Positions 27,948-36,255 of a DNA stretch of 64,000 nucleotides are shown here, piece after piece; position 1 is the stretch's first letter, and the number at the start of each line of letters is the position of its first letter. The position numbers and the translations under genes are program-made. Source of the stretch: CAWVSB01 sp046710535 (GTDB taxonomy: Bacteria > Pseudomonadota > Gammaproteobacteria > Pseudomonadales > CAWVSB01). Under the pieces are notes generated by a model. That model ran no database searches, was not told the origin of the DNA, and worked only from the letters and a program-made list of their open reading frames with translations. Location: NCBI GenBank assembly GCA_046710535.1, contig JBKEHH010000002.1, positions 62,001-126,000 of the forward strand, read 5' to 3'.

Positions 27948-29231
27948 TCAACCTGGGGCGTTGGCCACGTCTTGACGTAAAGTTTTTGCTGCTAGAAAAA
28001 AGCAACACGCCGATAAAAATACCGCTGCAGGTATTACCGATAGCATGGCATAACGCAAGGATTCAACACCAAGGCTTGGTTGTAAAAAATCACTTATGAT
28101 GCCGACTGACGATGGTCCTAAGCCCAGACCAATGATATTCAAAATCAAGAATAAAATCGCCGATGCAGTAGCGCGCATGCGCGCGCCAACTAAGCTATGA
28201 GTCGTCGCAATGGTGGTGCCTAAGTAGACATTAAACAGTAGGCCTGGAATTATCGTTAGCGTTAGTAACAAATAAACGTCATCAACTAAAAAAGAAGCGA
28301 TTAGAAACGGTACACAAATAAACCCAGCAATGGTTGGCAGCCATACATACCAACGTTTGTCTGTCAGCGCTAATTTATCGGCTAAAACTGCACCGCCAAA
28401 TACCCCAATAGCGCCGGCCAGCCCCATGGTTAATGCCAGCCAAGTACCCAGTTCACCAGTTGACATGTTGTAACTGCGAATAACAAAAGACGCCATCCAG
28501 TTAGATGATGCATATGAAGCAAAAGCTTGTAAACTAGCGCCTAAAGCCAAAAATCTAAAGCAACGACTTTGCGACAATAAGCCAATAACGTCTTTGAATG
28601 AGGAGTGCTCAATTTCTTTTTTCTTAGCATCAGCCATGCCTCTAATCGGTTCTGGCAAAGTAAACCAAACTAACAGCGCCAGTATAACTCCCGGTGCGCC
28701 TACTACTATAAAGGCTACCCGCCAGCCAAAATATTCGTTTAGCCAGCCACCTAATAAAAAGCCAAATAAAATCCCAATATTGACCCCTGTCGAGTAAAAG
28801 CCCATCGCACTGGCTCTTTTTTCCGGTGGGAAAATATCAGAGATTATTGAATGCGACGGAGGGCTGCCGCCTGCTTCACCGACACCGACACCAATGCGAG
28901 CTAACAATAAATGCCAGTAGTTTTGAGCGAAACCACTAACCGCAGTCATAAAACTCCAAGTAAACAACGACGCCGCGACAATATTGCTGCGGTTGCCTCG
29001 GTCGGCCCAGCGAGCGATTGGTAAACCAGCCGTCACATAAAAAACCGCAAAAGCAAATCCGGTTAATAAGCCCAATTGACCATCAGACAAGCCTAAATCT
29101 GCCTTTATCGATTCCTGCAAAATAGCGAGCAGTTGTCTGTCGATAAAATTGAACGAATAAATAATGGTAAGTAAAACAAGGGCGTAATAACGGCTGTTAG
29201 CCGTAGCGTAAGGGTTGTTGTCGTGGGGCAC
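27948..29231 (-). CDS. MFS transporter, Spinster-like
   Basis: Major facilitator of 427 residues with 12 predicted membrane helices. The N-terminus YYALVLLTIIYSFNFIDRQL, the helix 2-3 loop GLPIARWADRGNRSNI, and the GVGVGEAGGSPPSHSIISDI motif are characteristic of the Spinster-type group common next to TonB receptors and aromatic or steroid catabolism in marine and soil bacteria. The cytoplasmic loop FPPEKRASAMG fits the MFS motif after helix 4. The substrate cannot be told from sequence. It stands alone with 110 bases to its next neighbour on the minus strand. Confidence 0.9.
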   Translation of the reverse strand: MPHDNNPYATANSRYYALVLLTIIYSFNFIDRQLLAILQESIKADLGLSDGQLGLLTGFAFAVFYVTAGLPIARWADRGNRSNIVAASLFTWSFMTAVSGFAQNYWHLLLARIGVGVGEAGGSPPSHSIISDIFPPEKRASAMGFYSTGVNIGILFGFLLGGWLNEYFGWRVAFIVVGAPGVILALLVWFTLPEPIRGMADAKKKEIEHSSFKDVIGLLSQSRCFRFLALGASLQAFASYASSNWMASFVIRSYNMSTGELGTWLALTMGLAGAIGVFGGAVLADKLALTDKRWYVWLPTIAGFICVPFLIASFLVDDVYLLLTLTIIPGLLFNVYLGTTIATTHSLVGARMRATASAILFLILNIIGLGLGPSSVGIISDFLQPSLGVESLRYAMLSVIPAAVFLSACCFFLAAKTLRQDVANAPG

Positions 29232-29471
29232 TTGTGTGTCTCCGATTTTATCTTTTATTGTGAAGGCAATATGGCTTAATTTGGTGTTGGTAGCAATATA
29301 GAAAGGTATTGTTTGTAGTTATGATGGTTCATATATCCATAGTTTCGAATATTCATTGCTTAGTTTTGGTTAGGCATTAACGTAACTGGTCTTCTTTCTT
29401 TAGTACATTGTTGTTAGATTAGTAGTTATTTATAATCGCTTAGTATCATTTTTTTCTATGAGTATTTTTGA

Positions 29472-30743
29472 ATGCCTATATTTCCAGTCTCATATGCAGG
29501 CTTTGCCAGTAAGATTCTGTTGTCTTCACTTATAATGGGAAGTAGTTTTTTAGGCTTAGCTATTAGTACTAACGCAGCTGTTTTGTCAGAGTAGTTTTTT
29601 GACCCCGTAGATGGAAGCTTTGATGCATCTCAGTACTTAACTGAAAATGCTTATGGTTTTTTTACCAGTGCCTGTTGTTATTACTGAGCCTGCAGTTGAA
29701 GGCGGTTTAGGTCTAATGGGCTTTTTTTCCATGAAGATGAAGCGGCAGTTGCGCGCAGAAAAGAGGGCATGCAAAGTGACAATGCTGCCAAGTACTTAAT
29801 TCCTCCAAGCGTATCTGTTGTTGGTATGGCCTATACAGGCAACGGCTCTTATGCCGCAGCGATTGGCCATTTAGGGTTTTTCAATGAGGGTAAAATACGT
29901 TATTCAGGGGGCGCTATCTATTCTGATATAGACCTAGATTATTATAATTTGGGTGCCATAGATTTGACTCGACCGCTGTCAATTTCTACCAAAGGTTATA
30001 GCATATTTCAGGCTATTAAATTTAAAACGGGGGGCTTGCTATTATATGTCGGGCCAATACAGCGTTACATAAGTGCTGATTTGGCGGTTAATTCTGTTTT
30101 TGCTGATAGTGTGGTTAATCCTGTCGCTCAAAATACCATTGCTGAGCTAAACGATTTTTTAACGAGCGAGGTGACAACTTCTGGCCTCGGTATAGGCATT
30201 GATTATGACACCAGAGATAATATTTTTACTCCAACCAGTGGTGCGCTTTATGATCTGTCTTATGTTGCCTACCGAGATTCTATCGGTAGTGATATTGAAT
30301 ATGATTGGTACCGATTAGATGGTCAAAACTACTTTCAGCTCAGTTCGGATTAGCGTATGGGTATCCATGTCGTGGCTGAGATAGCCGATACTGATGAACG
30401 CTTACCTCCCTTTGCTACGCCTGGTATTAATATGCGTGGAATTCCAGCAGCACGGTACCAAGGTTCGCATGTGGCTACGGTAGAAGGCGAAATTACATGG
30501 CAGGCAAATTATCGCTGGAGTCTATTGGGTTTTGCTGGCGCAGGGCGAGCAGCAAACTCAACTGCTGATTTTTCTGATGAAAGCTCACAGGTTAGTAAAG
30601 GGGTTGGATTTCGCTATTTAGTTGCTAAACAATATGGATTCAATATGGATTCAATATGGGATTGGATGTGGCAAGAGGGCCTGAAGACACCGTCTGGTAC
30701 ATTCAGGCAGGTTCAGCTTGGTAGAAAAGGTTTAGCCCAATGA
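29472..30743 (+). pseudogene. Broken BamA/TamA-like outer membrane protein
   Basis: A surface-antigen (D15)-like protein of about 420 codons, broken in four places. From ATG 29472 a signal peptide (LAISTNAAVLSE) leads to TAG; then FFDPVDGSFDASQYLTENAYGF runs until a T-run of 7 shifts the frame by +1 to LPVPVVITEPAVEGGLGLMG, and a second T-run shifts it back to FFHEDEAAVARRKEG. The barrel part LIPPSVSVVGMAYTGNGS and FLTSEVTTSGLGIGIDYDTR is intact until TAG at 30351-30353, after which MGIHVVAEIADTDERLPPF completes the last strands. The homologous proteins belong to a group of unknown role found in marine and sphingomonad bacteria. Confidence 0.8.
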
Positions 30744-31363
30744 CTATTGTTTTCCGCCCAGCGCTTATCGATGATGAAGAGGTCGGCGTGCCGCTGATTT
30801 TTGCCTCTGGCCCGGCTGCTTTCCGCTATGTTTTTTCAGTCGATTATGAAGATCAAGCCTTAGATTTCCTAGCCTATTCGTTTAAGCGCGGTAGCGGTGA
30901 GTTCGGTTGTGATAACCATATTGTGATGGAACATGATGGCGAAGTAGTAGCGATTGGCGCTTGGTGGCATAACGGTAATAATTCGGCGTTTATGCTGTCA
31001 GCTATTTGTCATATTGTCGCTTTTTACGGGCTGCGTAGGGCGGCTGGAGTGATGATAAGAGGTTTGAAAATCGAATCTGTCATTAAACCGCCCCGCAAGG
31101 ATGTGGTCTGTATTGGGCATATTGGCGTATTGCCAAGCATGCGTGGGCAAAGTTTAGGCGCTAGGTTGATGAATCATTTAGTTAATTTGGTTAAAGACGC
31201 TGGTTTTACTGTCGCCAGTTTAGATGTTGCTGAAACTAACCCAGCAGCACACCAGTTATATGAGCGCTTAGGTTATATCGAAGTTGCGTTTAATGAGAAA
31301 GATTTGCGCAGCAAATTTGGACAAATATGCGGGCATAGCTATATGGAGTTGAAATTGACATAG
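30740..31363 (+). CDS. GNAT family N-acetyltransferase
   Basis: Cytoplasmic acyltransferase of 207 residues. The acetyl-CoA binding motif A is VCIGHIGVLPSMRGQ followed by SLGARLMNHL, and motif B is VASLDVAETNPAAHQLYERL with GYIEV. The first 80 residues are typical substrate-side variability. It begins at an ATG overlapping the stop of the broken outer membrane gene, so it may be carried on that gene's transcript. The acceptor substrate is unknown. Confidence 0.85.
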   Translation: MTIVFRPALIDDEEVGVPLIFASGPAAFRYVFSVDYEDQALDFLAYSFKRGSGEFGCDNHIVMEHDGEVVAIGAWWHNGNNSAFMLSAICHIVAFYGLRRAAGVMIRGLKIESVIKPPRKDVVCIGHIGVLPSMRGQSLGARLMNHLVNLVKDAGFTVASLDVAETNPAAHQLYERLGYIEVAFNEKDLRSKFGQICGHSYMELKLT

Positions 31364-31438
31364 CCGCCCCAACAATGAGTAGGCGTGATTGTATTGGCGC
31401 GGTATGATTACCGTTTGGTTTTGGTAGTCATTGCGTAA

Positions 31439-31466
31439 TAAAAACCCTGCGCTTGGCGGGGGTTTT
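31439..31466 (+). terminator. Probable rho-independent terminator
   Basis: AAAACCC and GGGTTTT arms with G+C pairs around a short loop lie between the acetyltransferase and peroxiredoxin genes. The stem is slightly imperfect. Confidence 0.6.
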
Positions 31467-31505
31467 AAAGTGATGGAAAATAATTATTAATTGAGGAGAT
31501 TTAAA

Positions 31506-32108
31506 ATGGGAGTTTTAGTTGGTAAGCCAGCACCAGATTTTACCTGTGCAGCAGTATTAGCAAATGGTGAAATTGTTGACGAATATACACGTTCAGAAGC
31601 GATGAAAGGCAAATATGGTTTAGTGTTTTTCTACCCACTAGATTTTACTTTTGTCTGCCCGTCAGAGCTAATTGCTCTTGATCATCGTATGGATAAATTT
31701 AATGCGTTAGGTGTTGAGGTGGTAGGCGTTTCTATTGACTCTCACTTTACTCACAACGCTTGGCGTAACACTGATGTTAATAATGGCGGTATCGGCGCTC
31801 TTAATTACACGTTGGCAGCGGATATAAACCATGACATCTGTCGTGGCTATGATGTTGAGTCTGAAGGCGGTATGGCTTTCCGTGGTGCGTTTATTATTGA
31901 TAAAGAAGGCAATGTACGTTCACAAACTGTTAATGACTTGCCGTTAGGTCGTAACATCGATGAATTAGTGCGTCTTATTGAAGCATTGCAGTTCCACGAA
32001 GAGCATGGTGAAGTTTGCCCAGCAGGTTGGACTAAAGGCGACAAGGGTATGGTTGATTCACCAGAAGGTGTTGCTTCATACTTAGCTGAGAACGCAGACA
32101 AGCTATAA
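31506..32108 (+). CDS. 2-Cys peroxiredoxin (AhpC/Prx1 type)
   Basis: Thiol peroxidase of 200 residues that reduces hydrogen peroxide and organic hydroperoxides in the cytoplasm. The peroxidatic Cys51 is in FTFVCPSE and the resolving Cys171 in EVCPAGW; the PLDFTFVCPSELIALD motif and the C-terminal extension beyond the resolving Cys match the typical 2-Cys AhpC/Prx1 group. The chosen ATG at 31506 has GAGGAGATT just upstream. It is flanked by terminators, so it is its own transcription unit. Confidence 0.95.
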   Translation: MGVLVGKPAPDFTCAAVLANGEIVDEYTRSEAMKGKYGLVFFYPLDFTFVCPSELIALDHRMDKFNALGVEVVGVSIDSHFTHNAWRNTDVNNGGIGALNYTLAADINHDICRGYDVESEGGMAFRGAFIIDKEGNVRSQTVNDLPLGRNIDELVRLIEALQFHEEHGEVCPAGWTKGDKGMVDSPEGVASYLAENADKL

Positions 32109-32126
32109 GTCAGTCTGAATGTTGCA

Positions 32127-32158
32127 GTAAAAAATGTGGGCTTGCCCGCATTTTTTTT
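32127..32158 (+). terminator. Rho-independent terminator
   Basis: ATGTGGGC and GCCCGCAT arms with A- and T-runs directly after the peroxiredoxin gene. Confidence 0.9.
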
Positions 32159-32177
32159 ACTCTAATAAGAGGTTTAT

Positions 32178-33476
32178 TTGGTTTCTAGTTTTTTAAAATT
32201 TGCTCAAGTAATGCGCACAGCGATGAATATTGTAATTTTATCGTGGATGGCTGTTTCGTCTTTATTAGCCAATGCTCAGTCCATTGACTCATCACAGTTG
32301 TTTAGCAAATTACACGACAGCGTATTTCAAATCCGTATTATCGACATTGCCTCTAATCAAAAGTCATCCACCGGCACCGGTTTTGTGGTCGATGACGGCG
32401 ACACTGTGGCGACAAATTATCATGTGGTGTCTAACTATATAGAGCGGCCAGAAAAGTTTCGCATCGAATATGAAACTGATAGCGGTAGACAGGGCGTGCT
32501 AGCGCTAGTTGATGTGGATATAGTGAACGATTTAGCGCTGCTTGTAGGCGAAGATCTAGCAAGTCAGCCATTTGTTTTGGCAGAGAATATGCCTGCTAAA
32601 GGCCAGCCAATTTATTCGATGGGATATCCGCTGGATTTAGGTATTACTGTTATACCCGGCACCTACAACGGTATTCCTCCCGCGAGTATTGATCGTGTTC
32701 ACTTTTCTGGCTCGCTTAACTCTGGTATGAGCGGTGGCCCTTCAATGAATGCGGATGGCCATGTGGTGGGCAGTAATGTGGCTACGGCAGGTAATCAAGT
32801 AAGTTTTTTAGTGCCGGTAACAGCGCTGAAAAGTTTGTTAGCGCATTATTATACAAACAATGCAGCCACTGATTTTGACCAACGTATGACTGAGCAATTA
32901 ACCATGCAGCAGTCGCTATTAATTAATAATATGTTAGAGCAAGAATGGCTAGCTAGCGCTATTGGCGAAGCCACGGCCATTGGCGAGATACCGCCTTTTA
33001 TAAAATGCTGGGGTTACACTGATGATGATAAAAAGAATTTATTTGATTCGGTTTCTAGGCGTTGCGAGACCGAGCAAGATATATACGTGGCCCGTGACTT
33101 TAGAACCGGTAAAGTAGAGCTAGAGTTTTTTTGGTTAGAGTCTGCCAAGTTAGATATCTGGCGCTTTAGTCACGAATATGAAAGAATTTTTTCTTCTTTT
33201 ATGCCTGGTAATCGCGCCACTAGTGATGATGTCGGCAATTTTTCTTGTCAGCAAAAATTAATATCAGGCAGTGACAATAGAGCTGGCAGTAAGGCAGTGT
33301 TTTGCACCCGAGCGTATAAACATTTTGACGGTTTATATGATGTATTGTTTGTGCAGGGATCACTTGCCAATAACACCAAGGCTTTTGTTAGTCATTTTAC
33401 TTTGTCGGGTGTCGGCATGGATGAGGCGACTCAGTTTATGCGCCAGTTTATGAAGGTAGCACGATGGGACCAGTAG
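32178..33476 (+). CDS. Exported trypsin-like serine protease
   Basis: Secreted or periplasmic protease of about 432 residues. A signal peptide (to about residue 34, ANAQS) precedes a chymotrypsin/HtrA-type catalytic domain: His in TVATNYHVVSN, Asp in DIVNDLALLVG and Ser in GSLNSGMSGGPSMNADG. The downstream 200 residues (from about 235) form an unknown domain with Cys pairs (IKCWGYTDDDKK, RRCETEQDIY, NFSCQQKLI, VFCTRAY), not a PDZ domain. The start is TTG at 32178 with AGAGG 5 bases upstream; an ATG at 32211 is an alternative. The FHA protein gene overlaps its end by 13 bases, so they are co-expressed. Confidence 0.85.
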   Translation: MVSSFLKFAQVMRTAMNIVILSWMAVSSLLANAQSIDSSQLFSKLHDSVFQIRIIDIASNQKSSTGTGFVVDDGDTVATNYHVVSNYIERPEKFRIEYETDSGRQGVLALVDVDIVNDLALLVGEDLASQPFVLAENMPAKGQPIYSMGYPLDLGITVIPGTYNGIPPASIDRVHFSGSLNSGMSGGPSMNADGHVVGSNVATAGNQVSFLVPVTALKSLLAHYYTNNAATDFDQRMTEQLTMQQSLLINNMLEQEWLASAIGEATAIGEIPPFIKCWGYTDDDKKNLFDSVSRRCETEQDIYVARDFRTGKVELEFFWLESAKLDIWRFSHEYERIFSSFMPGNRATSDDVGNFSCQQKLISGSDNRAGSKAVFCTRAYKHFDGLYDVLFVQGSLANNTKAFVSHFTLSGVGMDEATQFMRQFMKVARWDQ

Positions 33477-34396
33477 TCGAAGTACACTCAAGAGCGGGTC
33501 GTCTGTTATCGCGCCAGCGAATGCCGAGTGATAGTTTTACGGTAGGGCGTGGTTACAATAACGACTTACTGCTAGATGATGCTTATGTTAAAGCTGAGCA
33601 TGCTCATATAAAAGCCAATGAAAACGGCGACTGGCGTATCGTCGATGCTGATAATCCTTATAAAGAGGCAGTTGTTAAATCAGGTGAAGAGTTGGTTGTT
33701 GGCAAAACGCGGTTAAAGATATTCGACGCGACCTATTCAGTGCCGGCAGCCAGAAATGTGAACGATTTCGAATCAAGTTTAATCAGTAGCGGGCGGTTAG
33801 CTGTTTGCGTGGGCTTAATGCTGCTGGCGATGGTGTTGCAGGCGGCTGAGGCTTATGTGTCATCTGCCAGTGAGGTGCGCTGGACCATTGTGGTTAGCGA
33901 GGCACTTGTCGCTGGTGCTAGTTTTATGTTTATTGCTGGATTTTGGGCTTTGTTGTCTAGATTACTACTCCATGAAGAGCGTTTTTTACCACTATTAACT
34001 GTGTTGTTAAAAGTCAGTGTGTTGATGTGGCTAGTTGATCTTGTCATTAGCCTGTTAGGATTTAATTTAAATGATCCTGAGTTGATTTTCATCATCGGTG
34101 CATTATTAGCTGGCCTCGTAACGGCTTACTACTTTTATGCGTGTTTGGTGTTGGTTACTGCACTGAGCCGGCGAGTTCAGTTAATAGTATCTTTAGTTGT
34201 GGGAGTTATGGTGACTTTGTTAATCAGTGCCGATCTGGTGATTGGGGTAGATAAATTTAGTGACGGGGTTAACTATTCTGGATCAATGTATCCATCAGTC
34301 GTTATTGCGGCAAATGGTATTAGTGCAGAAGATTTTATTAGCGCCACAGCAGATGTATTTGCTAAAGCCGATCAGAATAAATTAGATCAGGACTAA
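33464..34396 (+). CDS. FHA domain integral membrane protein
   Basis: Protein of 310 residues with an N-terminal forkhead-associated domain, residues about 5 to 85: FTVGRGYNNDLLLDDAYVKA, then EHAHIKANENGDWRIVDADN. FHA domains bind phosphothreonine, though many bacterial ones bind partner proteins without phosphorylation. Four to five membrane helices follow (for example LAVCVGLMLLAMVLQAAEAY and LLVTVLLSADLVIG-like segments), ending in a short acidic tail. The start ATG overlaps the protease gene's stop region, so the pair is a transcriptional and probably functional unit: a secreted protease with a membrane signalling partner. Confidence 0.85.
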   Translation: MGPVVEVHSRAGRLLSRQRMPSDSFTVGRGYNNDLLLDDAYVKAEHAHIKANENGDWRIVDADNPYKEAVVKSGEELVVGKTRLKIFDATYSVPAARNVNDFESSLISSGRLAVCVGLMLLAMVLQAAEAYVSSASEVRWTIVVSEALVAGASFMFIAGFWALLSRLLLHEERFLPLLTVLLKVSVLMWLVDLVISLLGFNLNDPELIFIIGALLAGLVTAYYFYACLVLVTALSRRVQLIVSLVVGVMVTLLISADLVIGVDKFSDGVNYSGSMYPSVVIAANGISAEDFISATADVFAKADQNKLDQD

Positions 34397-35043
34397 ATAA
34401 TACTGTCGCGCCAGCCACCCAAGTCTTTCCAGCGATTAATGATTAGGCAAAATAAGTCTGCGGTCTTTTCTGCGTCGTAGTCGGCTGAATGTGCTTGTTT
34501 GTTATCAAATTCTAAGCCGGCGGTTTCACAACTTTTAGCAAGAACGGTTTGGCCGTAAGCAAGTGCTGCTAGGCTTACCGTGTCAAAATTTGAAAACGGA
34601 TGAAACGGGTTGCGCTTGATTAATTGTCGCTCAGCTGCAGCGTTTAAAAAGCTTTGATCAAAGTGTGCATTGTGGCCGACTAAAATAGCACGCGTACAAC
34701 CGTGTTTTTTAATTGCAGTGCGCACATGGCCAAACATTTCCTTTAGAGCTAAATCTTCCGCCATGGCTTTACGGCTAGGGGCAAAAGGATCAATGCCGGT
34801 GAATTGTAGCGCGGCCTGTTCAAGGTTTGCGCCCTCGAACGGTTTTACTTGGTAGAAAAAACTTTGTTCTCTAATTAATTTCCCGCTAGCATCCATGTCC
34901 ACCATGCTCATGCCTATTTGCAATAGCGCATCTGTTTTGCTGTTAAAGCCTGCTGTTTCTAAATCAACTATTACGGGTAAAAAGCCCCGAAATCTTCGGC
35001 CCAGTTTAGTTTTTTTTGTGTCACTTTCAAATTCGTTAGACAT
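34393..35043 (-). CDS. rnt: Ribonuclease T
   Basis: DEDDh-family 3'-5' exoribonuclease that matures tRNA and other stable RNAs and trims the CCA end. Of 216 residues, it has the acid pair D27 and E29 in VIVDLETAGFNSKTDALLQI, the second motif VGHNAHFDQSFLNAA and the third HSADYDAEKTADLF. The N-terminal extension is basic, normal for RNase T. It lies 11 bases downstream of pyrC on the same strand, a known gammaproteobacterial pair. It converges with the FHA gene, with a four-base overlap of the stops. Confidence 0.95.
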   Translation of the reverse strand: MSNEFESDTKKTKLGRRFRGFLPVIVDLETAGFNSKTDALLQIGMSMVDMDASGKLIREQSFFYQVKPFEGANLEQAALQFTGIDPFAPSRKAMAEDLALKEMFGHVRTAIKKHGCTRAILVGHNAHFDQSFLNAAAERQLIKRNPFHPFSNFDTVSLAALAYGQTVLAKSCETAGLEFDNKQAHSADYDAEKTADLFCLIINRWKDLGGWRDSII

Positions 35044-35054
35044 TAAGGTTTCCG

Positions 35055-36092
35055 TTAAATAAGTTCGGCTTGCCAGGAAATAGTTTGGCCGCCAAGTAAA
35101 GGTACTAGTTCTTCGCCAGCAAAATCTAAGCTAGCAGGAACAACTTGTGATTTGCGGCTAAGTTTTACTTTAGCGGTATTGCGCGGCAGGTCATAAAAAT
35201 CTGGGCCATTAAAACTGGCGAAGGCCTCTAGCTTATCCAGCGCACCCGCCTCGTCAAATATTTGCGCATATAGTTCTAAGGCAGTATTTGATGTGTAGCA
35301 GCCAGCACAGCCACAAGCGGCTTCTTTGGTGTTTTTTGTGTGCGGCGCTGAGTCAGTGCCTAAAAAGAACTTTCGATTCCCGCTAGTTGCAGCCGCTATT
35401 AAGGCTTGCTGGTGAATATTGCGCTTTAATATCGGTAAGCAAAAATAATGGGGACGAATACCACTAGCCAACATGTCATTGCGGTTGTATAACAAATGTT
35501 GTGGAGTAATGGTGGCGCCAACACTAGCCGGTGCAGTGAGAACAAAATCTACCGCATCTTTGGTAGTAATGTGCTCAAACACGATTTTCAACTTTGGGTA
35601 GCGGTCAACAATATCGCCCAATATAGTTTCTATAAAAACTCTTTCTCGATCATATATATCAATATGATTATCGGTAACCTCGCCGTGTATCAATAGCTTG
35701 ATTCCATATTCTTCCATGGCGGCAAGTGCTGGGTAAATTTTCTTTACATCGGTCACACCATTGTCTGAGTTGGTAGTAGCACCGGCGGGATAAAGCTTGG
35801 CAGCATGAATATATGGGCTCGCTGCCGCTTCTCTAATGTCATATGTGCTGGTGTTGTCAGTCAAATACAGCACCATTAAAGGTTCAAAGCTGCGGCCGCA
35901 GGGTAAGGCGGCAAGTATACGATCGCGGTAGCTCATTACCGCGGCTGCCTTAGCGGCTGGTGGGCTAAGGTTTGGCATGACTATAGTGCGAGCAAATATT
36001 CTGCTAACGTCGTCAACAGTGCGGGTGAGAGCATCGCCATCGCGCAGGTGAATGTGCCAGTCGTCAGGTTGGGTGATTATTAATTCTTGCAT
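35055..36092 (-). CDS. pyrC: Dihydroorotase
   Basis: Zinc amidohydrolase that cyclises carbamoyl aspartate to dihydroorotate in de novo pyrimidine synthesis. The protein has 345 residues, the class II (bacterial E. coli-type) length. The metal motif is DWHIHLRDGD with H13 and H15; the carboxylated lysine lies in HAAKLYPAGATTNSD; further ligands are in LLIHGEV, FEHITT and GTDSAPH. The following gene is rnt. The upstream gap to divergent argG contains a notable 13-base inverted repeat shared with the argG promoter side. Confidence 0.96.
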   Translation of the reverse strand: MQELIITQPDDWHIHLRDGDALTRTVDDVSRIFARTIVMPNLSPPAAKAAAVMSYRDRILAALPCGRSFEPLMVLYLTDNTSTYDIREAAASPYIHAAKLYPAGATTNSDNGVTDVKKIYPALAAMEEYGIKLLIHGEVTDNHIDIYDRERVFIETILGDIVDRYPKLKIVFEHITTKDAVDFVLTAPASVGATITPQHLLYNRNDMLASGIRPHYFCLPILKRNIHQQALIAAATSGNRKFFLGTDSAPHTKNTKEAACGCAGCYTSNTALELYAQIFDEAGALDKLEAFASFNGPDFYDLPRNTAKVKLSRKSQVVPASLDFAGEELVPLLGGQTISWQAELI

Positions 36093-36114
36093 GCTGAGCT
36101 CGTTTAGCTATGTT

Positions 36115-36204
36115 GCGCGTATTCTATCGTATCAGGGCTATTGGCAACAGGCTTGAGCGTTGATCTGGGTGGGAAAACGCCACTAAAGAGTATAGAATAC
36201 GCGC
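36115..36204. promoter_or_regulatory. Paired divergent promoter cores of pyrC and argG (inverted repeat)
   Basis: GCGCGTATTCTAT at 36115-36127 and its exact reverse complement ATAGAATACGCGC at 36192-36204 are separated by 64 bases. Each copy reads as a -10-like TATAGAAT-type core followed by a G+C-rich initial transcribed region, one facing pyrC and the other argG. So the two genes appear to have duplicate, oppositely facing promoter cores. Confidence 0.55.
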
Positions 36205-36255
36205 CTTTTTGGGTATAAGCGTTAAGCTGGCCTTGTTTAATCAATGGAGTAGAGC

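Noticed and set aside
29472..30743. Stop-codon readthrough or amber suppression to rescue the broken genes
   Set aside because: The lesions involve TAA, TAG and TGA, and frameshifts occur too, so one suppressor would not restore them; other genes end normally at each codon.
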